Shown piece after piece: positions 6,921 through 13,539 of a DNA stretch of 13,557 nucleotides. Both the position numbers and the translations under genes were made by a program. Position 1 is the stretch's first letter; every line of letters begins with the position of its first letter. Where the stretch lies: the NCBI GenBank assembly GCA_021738605.1, contig JAIPBY010000045.1, positions 1-13,557 of the forward strand, given 5' to 3'. The DNA comes from Chitinophagaceae bacterium. GTDB lineage: Bacteria > Bacteroidota > Bacteroidia > Chitinophagales > Chitinophagaceae. The notes under the pieces are model-generated. The model did not search any database and had not been told where the DNA came from. It saw only the letters and a program-made list of their open reading frames with translations.

Positions 6921-7400
6921 GTGAAACTGAACATACGTTACAACAAAGGAATGGTACTGCAGGCACTGCGGTACCATTTCATTTCCAGGAGGGAGATCAA
7001 ATTGTTGATGATTCTCGTCAATGTTTTCGCGTTATTGGCAGCTGTGCTTTATGCATTGAAGCTGATTTCGCCCCTGCCTTTCCTGATGAGTTCGGTGTTG
7101 TGGATCTCCATGATGGTGGCTTTCTGGATCTGGCTTCCTGCCATGATCTACCGCAAGAGCAAGACATTCAAGGACGAGTTTACCATCTCTATAGAAGAGA
7201 ACCATTTCTTTATTGAAACCGCAAATGGGCAGAAAAGCTGGGCCTGGAGGGAATTCAGCAGTTATTATGAGACACCAGGGTTTTTTCACCTGTATTTTGA
7301 CAGCAAATCATTTTTCCTGATTCCCAAAGATGTATTTCCTGAGCAGGAGCAGCTCGATAGTGCCAGAACAATTTTCCGTGAGCACATCAAAAAAGGTTAA
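6921..7400 (+). CDS. YcxB-like small membrane protein
   Basis: The 159-residue product has an N-terminal strand-like segment, two transmembrane segments (about 28-48 and 51-76) and a soluble C-terminal domain with WAWREFSSYYETPGFFHLYF at 107-126 and SFFLIPKDVFP at 130-140. This is the layout of the YcxB-like C-terminal domain family, whose role is unknown. The start is GTG at 6921, 9 bases after the nrdJ stop. An ATG at codon 11 (6951) would cut off the N-terminal segment that relatives normally keep, so GTG is preferred. Tight spacing and shared strand imply read-through from nrdJ, but a functional link to ribonucleotide reduction is not shown by the sequence. Confidence 0.75.
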   Translation: MKLNIRYNKGMVLQALRYHFISRREIKLLMILVNVFALLAAVLYALKLISPLPFLMSSVLWISMMVAFWIWLPAMIYRKSKTFKDEFTISIEENHFFIETANGQKSWAWREFSSYYETPGFFHLYFDSKSFFLIPKDVFPEQEQLDSARTIFREHIKKG

Positions 7401-7828
7401 ATCAGGTTCTTCCTCATCTCCACATGAGGGATTCCCACCTCGCTGAATTCATCGCCAGCAGCAGCATATCCTAGTTTTTCATAGAAGCCGATGGCCGTTT
7501 TTCTGGCGTGCATCATCACTTGCTTTCCTCCAGAATCCTTGGCCAAATTCTCTGCAAAATGCATGATGGCGGCACCCACGCCGTTTCGCTGCATCTTCTG
7601 GTCTACCGCCATTTGTCTTAGCTGGAAGGTGCTGGGCAATTTTCTAGTGAGTATACAACAGGCCAGGATGTCTTCTTCTTCAAAGGCACCAATCAGCAAA
7701 TCATTTTTGTCCCTCTCCAAATCTTCTTTGGAATAGGTTAGCCCTAAAGGTTTTCTCAAAACTGATCTCCTCAGTTCAATCATCTGATCGTATTCCTTGG
7801 AACCGTGGTCTATGATTTTAATTGCCAT
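7397..7828 (-). CDS. GNAT-family N-acetyltransferase
   Basis: A compact 143-residue single-domain GNAT enzyme, expected to move an acetyl group from acetyl-CoA to an amine of unknown identity. Strand 4 and the acetyl-CoA loop are seen as LRQMAV (70-75) followed by Q80-R-N-G83-V-G85-A. Motif B is ARKTAIGFYEKLGY at 108-121, with the tyrosine often used as general acid in this fold. The substrate cannot be inferred. It is convergent with the YcxB gene: the four bases TTAA at 7397-7400 hold both stop codons. The ATG at 7828 is clear, and the acpP gene is divergent upstream. Confidence 0.88.
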   Translation of the reverse strand: MAIKIIDHGSKEYDQMIELRRSVLRKPLGLTYSKEDLERDKNDLLIGAFEEEDILACCILTRKLPSTFQLRQMAVDQKMQRNGVGAAIMHFAENLAKDSGGKQVMMHARKTAIGFYEKLGYAAAGDEFSEVGIPHVEMRKNLI

Positions 7829-7871
7829 GATACAAGTTAATTCATTGAATAATTATAAAAATCTTAAGGCT

Positions 7872-7892
7872 CTGTTTTTTGTCATAAAACAG
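7872..7892. repeat. 7-7-7 inverted repeat in the GNAT/acpP intergenic region
   Basis: CTGTTTT and AAAACAG are perfect complements around a 7-base loop. On the minus strand it would lie in the leader of the GNAT gene, 44 bases before its ATG. It has only two G/C pairs and could be a weak RNA hairpin or a protein site. No known element is recognised. Confidence 0.35.
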
Positions 7893-7931
7893 TGGATAAA
7901 TAACTTTTTTTTCCAGATACATCGTTATTTG

Positions 7932-7949
7932 TTGATAATCAATTAATTG
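7932..7949. repeat. Overlapping operator-like palindromes upstream of acpP
   Basis: TTGATAATCAA (7932-7942, 5-base arms around one base) overlaps CAATTAATTG (7940-7949, a perfect 10-base palindrome). Together they lie in the spacer of a possible upstream promoter of acpP (TTTG 7928-7931, TATTTTGG 7953-7960). The first one resembles in shape the TTTGA-N-TCAAA type sites used by MarR-family fatty acid regulators in Firmicutes. No such regulator is visible here, so that comparison is only suggestive. Confidence 0.35.
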
Positions 7950-7997
7950 TCATATTTTGGGCTTCAAAAATAAATGAATAGAAATTGGCAAGAAGAC

Positions 7998-8026
7998 TTG
8001 TTTTTGTCTCAAATAGTTTATTTTTG
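7998..8026 (+). promoter_or_regulatory. Putative acpP promoter
   Basis: TATTTTTG at 8019-8026 matches TAnnTTTG exactly. TTG at 7998-8000 lies 18 bases upstream, one base short of the usual 19-21 spacing. Transcription would begin near 8031-8034, about 20 bases before the acpP ATG, and would cover acpP, fabF and probably rnc. Confidence 0.55.
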
Positions 8027-8052
8027 CCCCCAATAAACCAAAAAATAAAATC

Positions 8053-8289
8053 ATGTCAGACATTGCAACAAGGGTAAAGAAAATTATTGTTGACAAACTT
8101 GGTGTTGATGAGAATGAAGTTACACCTGAGGCTTCTTTTACGAATGATCTCGGAGCAGATTCTCTGGACACAGTTGAACTGATCATGGAATTTGAAAAAG
8201 AATTCAACATTTCCATTCCTGATGAACAAGCTGAGACCATTACAACTGTAGGTCAAGCGGTAACTTATCTGGAAGAGCACGCAAAGTAA
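8053..8289 (+). CDS. acpP: Acyl carrier protein
   Basis: AcpP carries growing fatty acyl chains on a 4'-phosphopantetheine arm in the cytoplasm. The 78-residue acidic protein has the attachment motif GADSLDTVEL, with S37 as the predicted modified serine (D36-S37-L38). It has the usual four-helix sequence pattern and the family's normal length. The next gene, fabF, starts 24 bases after the stop, the classical order in bacterial fatty acid clusters. The gene sits immediately behind a strong Bacteroidota-type -7 element, consistent with high expression. Confidence 0.98.
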   Translation: MSDIATRVKKIIVDKLGVDENEVTPEASFTNDLGADSLDTVELIMEFEKEFNISIPDEQAETITTVGQAVTYLEEHAK

Positions 8290-8313
8290 TAGGTACTTCC
8301 TCATTATTTACTT

Positions 8314-9564
8314 ATGGAACTGAAAAGAGTAGTCATCACCGGTCTTGGTGCTATCACCCCCATTGGCAATACCATGCAGGATTATTGGAATGGCTTGTTG
8401 GGCGGAGTATCCGGTGCAGACCGCATCACACTCTTTGATGCTTCCAAATTCAAAACACAATTTGCCTGTGAGGTAAAGGGGTTTGATCCAGTTGCTTATC
8501 TTGATAGAAAAGAGGCAAGAAAGGTCGATCGCTTTACCCAATTGGCCATTGTATCCAGTGATGAGGCCATCAAGCATGCAGGAATTTCAAAAGACAATAT
8601 CAATCCTGACAGGACTGGGGTTATTTTTTCCAGTGGGATCGGCGGTTTGCTTACTTTTCAGGAAGAAGTAATGGCCTATGCGAAAGGTGATGGAACCCCA
8701 AGGTTCAATCCTTTTTTCATTCCCAAAATGATCCTCGACATTGCAGCCGGGCATATTTCGATGCGCCATGGTTTCAGGGGCCCCAATTTTGCCGTAGTCA
8801 GTGCCTGTGCATCTTCAACCCATGCCCTTATTGAGGCCTTTCATTACATCAAGCTTGGGAAAGCGGATGTGATGGTTGCCGGTGGATCTGAAGCCGTTGT
8901 TTGCGATGCCGGTGTAGCAGGATTTAATGCCATGAAAGCACTCAGCGAACGCAATGATGATCCCAAGACCGCTTCCAGGCCATTCGATAAAGACAGGGAT
9001 GGTTTTGTGATGGGCGAAGGAAGTGGTGCCGTTGTGCTTGAAGAGCTGGAACATGCCATCCGCCGTGGTGCCACCATTTATGCTGAAATTGCCGGAGCAG
9101 GCGCCACCGCCGATGCCTACCATATCACAGCCCCTCACCCTGAAGGACTGGGAGCACTCAATGTAATGCGGGCCTCTTTGGAAGAAGCGGGAATGAAACC
9201 CGAAGACATTGACTACATCAATGTGCATGGAACCTCAACACCATTGGGAGACATTGCTGAAACAAAGGCAATCCTGGGCGTTTTTGGAGATCATGCCTAT
9301 GATTTGAGCATCAGCTCAACAAAATCCATGACAGGTCATCTGTTGGGCGCTGCAGGAGCTGTTGAGGCCATAGCTTGCATCAATTCAGTTATTCACGATA
9401 TCGTTCCACCAACCATCAATCACTTTACAGATGATGATGGATTGGATCCTAAACTCGACTTTACCTTCTGGAAGCCAAAACAAAGAACCGTTCGAGCGGC
9501 ATTGAGTAACACATTTGGATTTGGTGGACATAATGCATCTATCATTGTAAAGAAGTATCTTTAA
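8314..9564 (+). CDS. fabF: Beta-ketoacyl-ACP synthase II
   Basis: FabF condenses malonyl-ACP with an acyl-ACP, extending fatty acids by two carbons. The 416-residue thiolase-fold protein has the complete Cys-His-His triad: C165 in VVSACASSTH, H305 in VHGTSTPLGD and H342 in MTGHLLGAAGAVEA. The conserved lysine is in STKSMTGH (K337). The glycine-rich GFGGHN loop at 402-407 is the family's gating loop near the active site. It is full length and starts with a clear ATG. The order acpP-fabF-rnc on one strand supports an operon. Closely related condensing enzymes of other pathways look similar, but the acpP neighbour makes the primary fatty acid role much the likeliest. Confidence 0.97.
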   Translation: MELKRVVITGLGAITPIGNTMQDYWNGLLGGVSGADRITLFDASKFKTQFACEVKGFDPVAYLDRKEARKVDRFTQLAIVSSDEAIKHAGISKDNINPDRTGVIFSSGIGGLLTFQEEVMAYAKGDGTPRFNPFFIPKMILDIAAGHISMRHGFRGPNFAVVSACASSTHALIEAFHYIKLGKADVMVAGGSEAVVCDAGVAGFNAMKALSERNDDPKTASRPFDKDRDGFVMGEGSGAVVLEELEHAIRRGATIYAEIAGAGATADAYHITAPHPEGLGALNVMRASLEEAGMKPEDIDYINVHGTSTPLGDIAETKAILGVFGDHAYDLSISSTKSMTGHLLGAAGAVEAIACINSVIHDIVPPTINHFTDDDGLDPKLDFTFWKPKQRTVRAALSNTFGFGGHNASIIVKKYL

Positions 9565-9629
9565 TGTCGTCAACCTTTCAGCATTTTTGTTGAAGGGCCA
9601 CAAACGCATGAACAGATAAACATCCTCGG

Positions 9630-10343
9630 TTGCTTTACAGGTTATATTATATTTTTAGTAGCGGGAAAAAAAAGCATTTTCTCAATCAACTCTGTAACCT
9701 GCTTGGTTTTGTTCCAGGCAAGGTAAGCCTCTATATTGCAGCCTTCTCTCACCGATCAGTAAAGGAAAGAACTTCAGAAAACAATGAAAGGTTGGAATAC
9801 CTCGGAGATGCCATCCTGGGAGGAATTGTTGCCGACTATCTGTTTATGAAGTATCCCTACAAAGGGGAAGGCTTTCTTACTGAGATGAGAAGCAAGATGG
9901 TCAACCGGCAGATGTTGAATGATATCGCCATAAAGATGGGGCTGAAAAAAATCACTTCCTTCAACAAGCACGACAACTCCCTCAAGTCCAGCCAGATTTT
10001 TGGAAATGCCCTTGAAGCCCTTGTTGGTGCTGTTTACATCGATAAAGGATACAGCAAGACCAAGGCCTGGGTCATCAAAAAAATCATCATCCCCCATCTT
10101 TTCATGGAAGAGCTTGAAAATGTTGAGATCAACCAGAAAAACAAATTGTACAGTTGGGCGAACAAGGGTGGAAAAATGCTCGAATTTGAAACACTGGAAG
10201 AACGACTGGAAAATGGCAGGCGTCTGTTCAGGGTAGGGGCAGTTGTTGATGGGGAAGTAATTTCCGAAGGCAAAGCATTCAATAAAAAAGATGCCAGCCA
10301 GATTGCTGCACAAAATGCAGTGGACAAGTTGAATCTGGTCTAA
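9630..10343 (+). CDS. rnc: Ribonuclease III
   Basis: RNase III cuts double-stranded RNA during rRNA processing and mRNA turnover. The 237 residues have the signature NERLEYLGD at 52-60 (E53, E56 and D60 are the first acidic metal ligands), then GNALEALVGAVYID at 125-138. A C-terminal double-stranded RNA-binding domain runs from about 168 to 236, with KKDASQIAAQNAV at 219-231. The position filled by Asp114 in E. coli is Asn126 here, while the Glu117 equivalent is kept (E129). The start is TTG at 9630: an in-frame stop lies at 9609-9611, and no ATG occurs before the conserved N-terminal LLGFVPG region. It follows fabF by 65 bases on the same strand. The gap holds only a weak imperfect hairpin (CCTTTCA/TGAAGG) and no clear terminator. 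Confidence 0.95.
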   Translation: MLYRLYYIFSSGKKKHFLNQLCNLLGFVPGKVSLYIAAFSHRSVKERTSENNERLEYLGDAILGGIVADYLFMKYPYKGEGFLTEMRSKMVNRQMLNDIAIKMGLKKITSFNKHDNSLKSSQIFGNALEALVGAVYIDKGYSKTKAWVIKKIIIPHLFMEELENVEINQKNKLYSWANKGGKMLEFETLEERLENGRRLFRVGAVVDGEVISEGKAFNKKDASQIAAQNAVDKLNLV

Positions 10344-10372
10344 CTATTACCGGACAGCGTTTTTTAAGTAGC

Positions 10373-10780
10373 CTATTCCACATCAATTTCCTGACAAAGT
10401 TCTATCAGTATGCCATTGGTGCTTTTGGGATGAAGAAAGCAGATCAGTTTGTTGTCTGCACCCTTTTTGGGAACTTCATTGATGAATGCAAATCCCTCAG
10501 CTTTGAGGCGCAGGATTTCGCTGGCAAGGTTCTCAACGGCAAAAGCAACATGGTGCATGCCTTCCCCTTTTTTATTGATGAATTTGGCAATCACACCGTC
10601 TTCTGTAAGGCTTTCCAGCAGTTCTACCTTGCTTTCTCCTGTCTGGAAAAATGCTGTTTTGACGTTTTCCGTTGTCACTGTTTCTGTCTTGTAGCAGGGG
10701 GTGCCCAGCAATTTTTCAAACAGGGGGATGGCATTGGAAAGGGAACTGACGGCAAATGCGATATGTTCAATTTTGTTCAT
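10373..10780 (-). CDS. mce: Methylmalonyl-CoA epimerase
   Basis: The enzyme interconverts (R)- and (S)-methylmalonyl-CoA, linking propionyl-CoA carboxylase with B12-dependent methylmalonyl-CoA mutase. The 135-residue product consists of two glyoxalase/VOC half-domains. Likely metal ligands are H6 (KIEHIAFAV), the E of KVELLE (E53), H77 (GEGMHHVAF) and E127 (ILIELCQ). The segment CFLHPKSTNGILIEL at 114-128 is the family's typical C-terminal strand pair. An upstream in-frame ATG at 10816 would add 12 residues, but family members begin right at the M-x-K-I-x-H strand, so 10780 is chosen. It is convergent with rnc (29-base gap) and divergent from the Fe-S carrier gene. Other VOC enzymes are the alternative, but the motif match is close. 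Confidence 0.93.
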   Translation of the reverse strand: MNKIEHIAFAVSSLSNAIPLFEKLLGTPCYKTETVTTENVKTAFFQTGESKVELLESLTEDGVIAKFINKKGEGMHHVAFAVENLASEILRLKAEGFAFINEVPKKGADNKLICFLHPKSTNGILIELCQEIDVE

Positions 10781-10847
10781 GGATTCTGAAAGGGGATACC
10801 TAAAAATACAATTCATTTGTCAAATCTCCTGAAATCCACGGAAAGTG

Positions 10848-10855
10848 TAACTTTG
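10848..10855 (+). promoter_or_regulatory. -7 promoter element of the A-type Fe-S carrier gene
   Basis: TAACTTTG is an exact TAnnTTTG match 18 bases before the chosen ATG at 10874. It lies inside the longer reading frame that begins at 10817, which argues against that upstream TTG start. No TTTG is found at the expected -33 distance; the nearest is 28 bases away. Confidence 0.45.
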
Positions 10856-10863
10856 CATAACAA

Positions 10864-10870
10864 CGGAGGT
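10864..10870 (+). promoter_or_regulatory. Shine-Dalgarno-like site before the Fe-S carrier gene
   Basis: The bases CGGAGGT end 3 bases before the ATG at 10874. Strong GGAGG sites are uncommon in Bacteroidota, and none of the other starts in this window has one. It supports 10874 as the true start, with ATGs at codons 6 and 7 as less likely alternatives. Confidence 0.45.
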
Positions 10871-10873
10871 ATT

Positions 10874-11224
10874 ATGGAAGCAACAGCGATGATGTCTGGT
10901 ATCTATATCAGTGAGAAAGCGAAGACCCGCGTAGAAAGCCTGCTTGCTGAAGAAGGCAAGGGGAATGACTATTTTGTGCGGGTATCTGTAGTGAGTGGCG
11001 GATGTTCCGGTCTTACCTACAAGATGGACTTCGACAATGAGATGAAGGCTGGCGATCAGGTTTTTGAGGACAAGGGCATGAAATTGGTTACCGACAGAAA
11101 AAGCATTCTGTATCTTTTCAATACCACCCTGGAATTTTCAGACGGACTGGATGGTAAAGGCTTTCATTTCATGAATCCGAATGCCAGCCGCACCTGTGCT
11201 TGCGGGGAAAGTTTTTCTGTTTGA
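10874..11224 (+). CDS. A-type iron-sulfur cluster carrier (IscA/ErpA/SufA family)
   Basis: This small HesB/IscA-type protein receives an iron-sulfur cluster from a scaffold and delivers it to target enzymes. Numbered from the ATG at 10874 it has 116 residues and the three invariant cysteines: C44 in VSGGCSGLTY, and C108 and C110 in RTCACGESF at the C-terminus. FHFMNPNA (97-104) is the standard preceding segment. The frame is open back to a TTG at 10817, but that start lies upstream of the -7 element and would add a tail absent from the family. IscA, SufA and ErpA cannot be told apart here because no isc or suf genes are adjacent. It stands alone, divergent from mce. Confidence 0.94.
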   Translation: MEATAMMSGIYISEKAKTRVESLLAEEGKGNDYFVRVSVVSGGCSGLTYKMDFDNEMKAGDQVFEDKGMKLVTDRKSILYLFNTTLEFSDGLDGKGFHFMNPNASRTCACGESFSV

Positions 11225-11247
11225 TAGAACCTTACAGCGTTCATTTT

Positions 11248-13539
11248 TCATTGTTTAATAAAGGGGAATACTCCTTTTTTGCCATCAACAATTAGCATCA
11301 AATGATAGCTCCCGGCCTCTAGCTTCCTCACGTCAATTTCCAGCTGATTTTCTCTAATCCTTGGTATTGTCTGGATCATTTGCCCCAATGGTCCCAGCAG
11401 CTGAACCATTGCCTGGGGTTCTTTGATGGGACCTATGCTGAGGATATTGCTGACAGGATTGGGGAATACACGCATGGGTTCACTGGCCGGTCTTAGGAAA
11501 AGAATATTGGAGTAAACAGCCCTTCCTTTTTTGTCTACTGACCTGAGCCGGATCAGATTCCCCCTGATGCGTGATGACTTCAGGTCAAATGAATAACTGA
11601 CCTTTCCCAGTTTATTTTTGGAGGGGATTGAATCAATGGCAACATAAAGTCCGTTTCCAATGCTTTTTTCTATCACGTATTGTGCCACCGTTTCATCCTT
11701 ATCGGTTGTCCAGCGCAACCGCGTAAAGCCATTCCGCTCCTGCAGAAAGAGCTCAAGGCTTTCCTTTGATAAGGCCAATGGAAGCATGCTGCCAAAGGTG
11801 TAGATCCCAGATGCAAGGATGGTGGGTGCACTGGCAACTGTATTGGGAATGGTATTGTTGGCATACAAAGGAAGGAGTTCCCACCTGACAGCAGATGATC
11901 CTTTTCTCACCAGCATGGGTTGTCCATTGATGTTGTTGGTGCTGTTCATTCCCAGCCTGAGCCGGAGAATATCTGTGCTGGGCAGGCTGTCTGATGGGAA
12001 GATCTTTTTGATGCTCCAGTATTCGCTGTTGCTCACAGACTGCAAGGGGAATGTCTTTGCGCTGTCTGGAAAAGCATGACCCATGGCATGGTATTCTACC
12101 TGAAATAGGGCAGCGTCGTTGCTTTGTTTGGAAAGGATGACGGGTGCATAGTAATTTGCTTTGCCAACAGGGAATTGCAGGTCTTTGGCAACATTTGCCG
12201 AATACCTGAAAGGACCGGTCACGAAACCATTGCTGCCTGCATATAGTTTACTGCCTGAGAAAGTCAGGATATGGTTGCTATCGGTGTTGATGTTTCCTTT
12301 ATCCAAATGTAGGCTATCGGTAACCTGCAGTGCTGCGCTAAGCACCAATTGCCCGCTGGGTTTATTCACTGAAAGCGAAGCCACAATGTTGGGGAATCGA
12401 CCACCTGTTTGTTGGATTCCCTCTCCATAGAAAACATGGTTGGTCTTGGGATGAAGTGACAGATTTTTCAGCCGGATATTTCCGATGGTACTATCCGTTG
12501 AAATTCCTTCTGTTGCTCCAAAACCCAGTGTGGAAGCACTGTCTGCCAACATGCTTCCTGGTCCTGAAAGGGAATAACTGCCCAACATCATGGAAGCTGA
12601 AGGAGCAATTTTCCAGAGTGTTTTGGCATTGTTCAGTGTTGCATTTGAAGTCAACTGAAACATTCCTCTTGATACCAGTACCTGATTGAAATTATCTCCC
12701 ATGGTCCAGCTGCCCGTAATCGCAATGCTGCTGCTGTCTCCAATGAATTGCAGTTCCCGGTTGATGGTATCTGCCAGGGAGGGATTGAGTGCCATCCTTC
12801 CTTTTACAACAAGTTTCTTGCCAATGCGGATATTGTTGTTGAGTGAAGACGTGAAACTGCTGCTGTCAGCAACCTCAAAGTCTCCATAGATGCGGAGTCC
12901 ACTTGTGCCGCTTCCCGTATATGATTTTTTCCCTGCAGTATGGGAAGAAAGCCGAAGTGTTCCGAATTGCTTCCCAGAAACAGAGAGGGTATAGCCGGCG
13001 TTGCCAGGAACATCAAATTCAAAAACACCCTGGTAGGTGGACGGTTCAAGCAAAAGTTTTGAAACAATGGTGGCATTACCCCTTTGGGTCCTGTGCACAT
13101 AACGGCCTCCATTTTCTATAGAAAAACTGCCGTTCAACAGGATGGGGTTGCCGGAACTTGCGCCGGAGTTGTTGATGAAGATACCAGTCTTTGCAATCCG
13201 GAGTGCAGTTCCGGTTGAGGCAATCGTCAGTGCCGATGAGGCAATACTGGTACTGGGCAGTTCAACAACAATGGCATTGCCTGGCCCTGGCAGGATGGAA
13301 AGGGAATGGACAGTTACAACATTCAGCCCTGAGGGCAACATGATCTTGTATCCTCCCGGAACCCGTTCATTGTCAATGACAACATCATCACCAGGTAAAG
13401 GGGTTCCATCCGGGAACCAATTGCGCGCATTGCTCCAAAGGCTGTCAAGGCCCTCCCCATCCCATTTTTTCTGTCCAACTGCGGATGCTGCCAATGCCAG
13501 CAAAATAAAAGTCATCATCAACCATTCTCCTCTTTTCAT
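11248..13539 (-). CDS. Secreted protein with type IX secretion C-terminal sorting domain
   Basis: A 763-residue extracellular or cell-surface protein. A Sec signal peptide (KRGEW, hydrophobic 7-20, cleavage near SAVGQ) is followed by WDGEGLDSLWSNARNW (26-41) and PLPGDDVVID (47-56), a pattern common at the start of large Bacteroidota adhesin-like proteins. Residues 70-440 are beta-rich, Ser/Thr/Gly-rich sequence with repeated short strands, suggesting a beta-helix. FVTGPFRYS...LQFPVGK...YYAPV at 439-466 is a recurring surface-protein segment. A fibronectin-type domain (about 595-682, LRW...YVIEKS...YSNIL) precedes the Por/T9SS domain (689-763, starting MRVFPNPVSNILSIG), which directs export and anchoring through the type IX system. 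There are no cysteines. No catalytic domain is recognised, so the function is unknown. The ATG at 13539 leaves 18 bases to the window edge; the promoter is outside. Confidence 0.9.
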   Translation of the reverse strand: MKRGEWLMMTFILLALAASAVGQKKWDGEGLDSLWSNARNWFPDGTPLPGDDVVIDNERVPGGYKIMLPSGLNVVTVHSLSILPGPGNAIVVELPSTSIASSALTIASTGTALRIAKTGIFINNSGASSGNPILLNGSFSIENGGRYVHRTQRGNATIVSKLLLEPSTYQGVFEFDVPGNAGYTLSVSGKQFGTLRLSSHTAGKKSYTGSGTSGLRIYGDFEVADSSSFTSSLNNNIRIGKKLVVKGRMALNPSLADTINRELQFIGDSSSIAITGSWTMGDNFNQVLVSRGMFQLTSNATLNNAKTLWKIAPSASMMLGSYSLSGPGSMLADSASTLGFGATEGISTDSTIGNIRLKNLSLHPKTNHVFYGEGIQQTGGRFPNIVASLSVNKPSGQLVLSAALQVTDSLHLDKGNINTDSNHILTFSGSKLYAGSNGFVTGPFRYSANVAKDLQFPVGKANYYAPVILSKQSNDAALFQVEYHAMGHAFPDSAKTFPLQSVSNSEYWSIKKIFPSDSLPSTDILRLRLGMNSTNNINGQPMLVRKGSSAVRWELLPLYANNTIPNTVASAPTILASGIYTFGSMLPLALSKESLELFLQERNGFTRLRWTTDKDETVAQYVIEKSIGNGLYVAIDSIPSKNKLGKVSYSFDLKSSRIRGNLIRLRSVDKKGRAVYSNILFLRPASEPMRVFPNPVSNILSIGPIKEPQAMVQLLGPLGQMIQTIPRIRENQLEIDVRKLEAGSYHLMLIVDGKKGVFPFIKQ

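Larger units (their letters stand above)
7829..8052. promoter_or_regulatory. Divergent AT-rich intergenic region before acpP
   Basis: This 224-base stretch has no credible gene. It contains an inverted repeat CTGTTTT/AAAACAG (7872-7892), overlapping palindromes TTGATAATCAA and CAATTAATTG (7932-7949), and a perfect -7 element before acpP (8019-8026). A second candidate plus-strand promoter is TTTG at 7928-7931, then 21 bases, then TATTTTGG at 7953-7960 (one mismatch); the palindromes fall inside its spacer. On the minus strand TATTTTTG (7972-7965) is a possible element for the GNAT gene, but it would leave a leader of about 135 bases. Such AT-rich DNA produces chance matches easily. Confidence 0.5.

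Noticed and set aside
7891..7899. DnaA-box-like AGTGGATAA (complement TTATCCACT) as a sign of a replication origin
   Set aside because: A single near-match in AT-rich DNA, with no dnaA, dnaN or box cluster nearby.
8815..9228. Minus-strand 137-residue frame within fabF
   Set aside because: Antisense to the catalytic part of fabF, with no supporting features.
9774..10313. Minus-strand 179-residue frame across rnc
   Set aside because: Antisense shadow of RNase III; its sequence shows no domain pattern, while the plus strand has the full RNase III signature.
10781..10816. N-terminal extension of methylmalonyl-CoA epimerase from the ATG at 10816
   Set aside because: The family begins at the metal-ligand strand (MNKIEH); the 12 extra residues match nothing in the family.
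10817..10873. TTG start 57 bases upstream for the Fe-S carrier
   Set aside because: The extension spans the -7 promoter element and the Shine-Dalgarno-like site, and the A-type carrier fold starts after the ATG at 10874.
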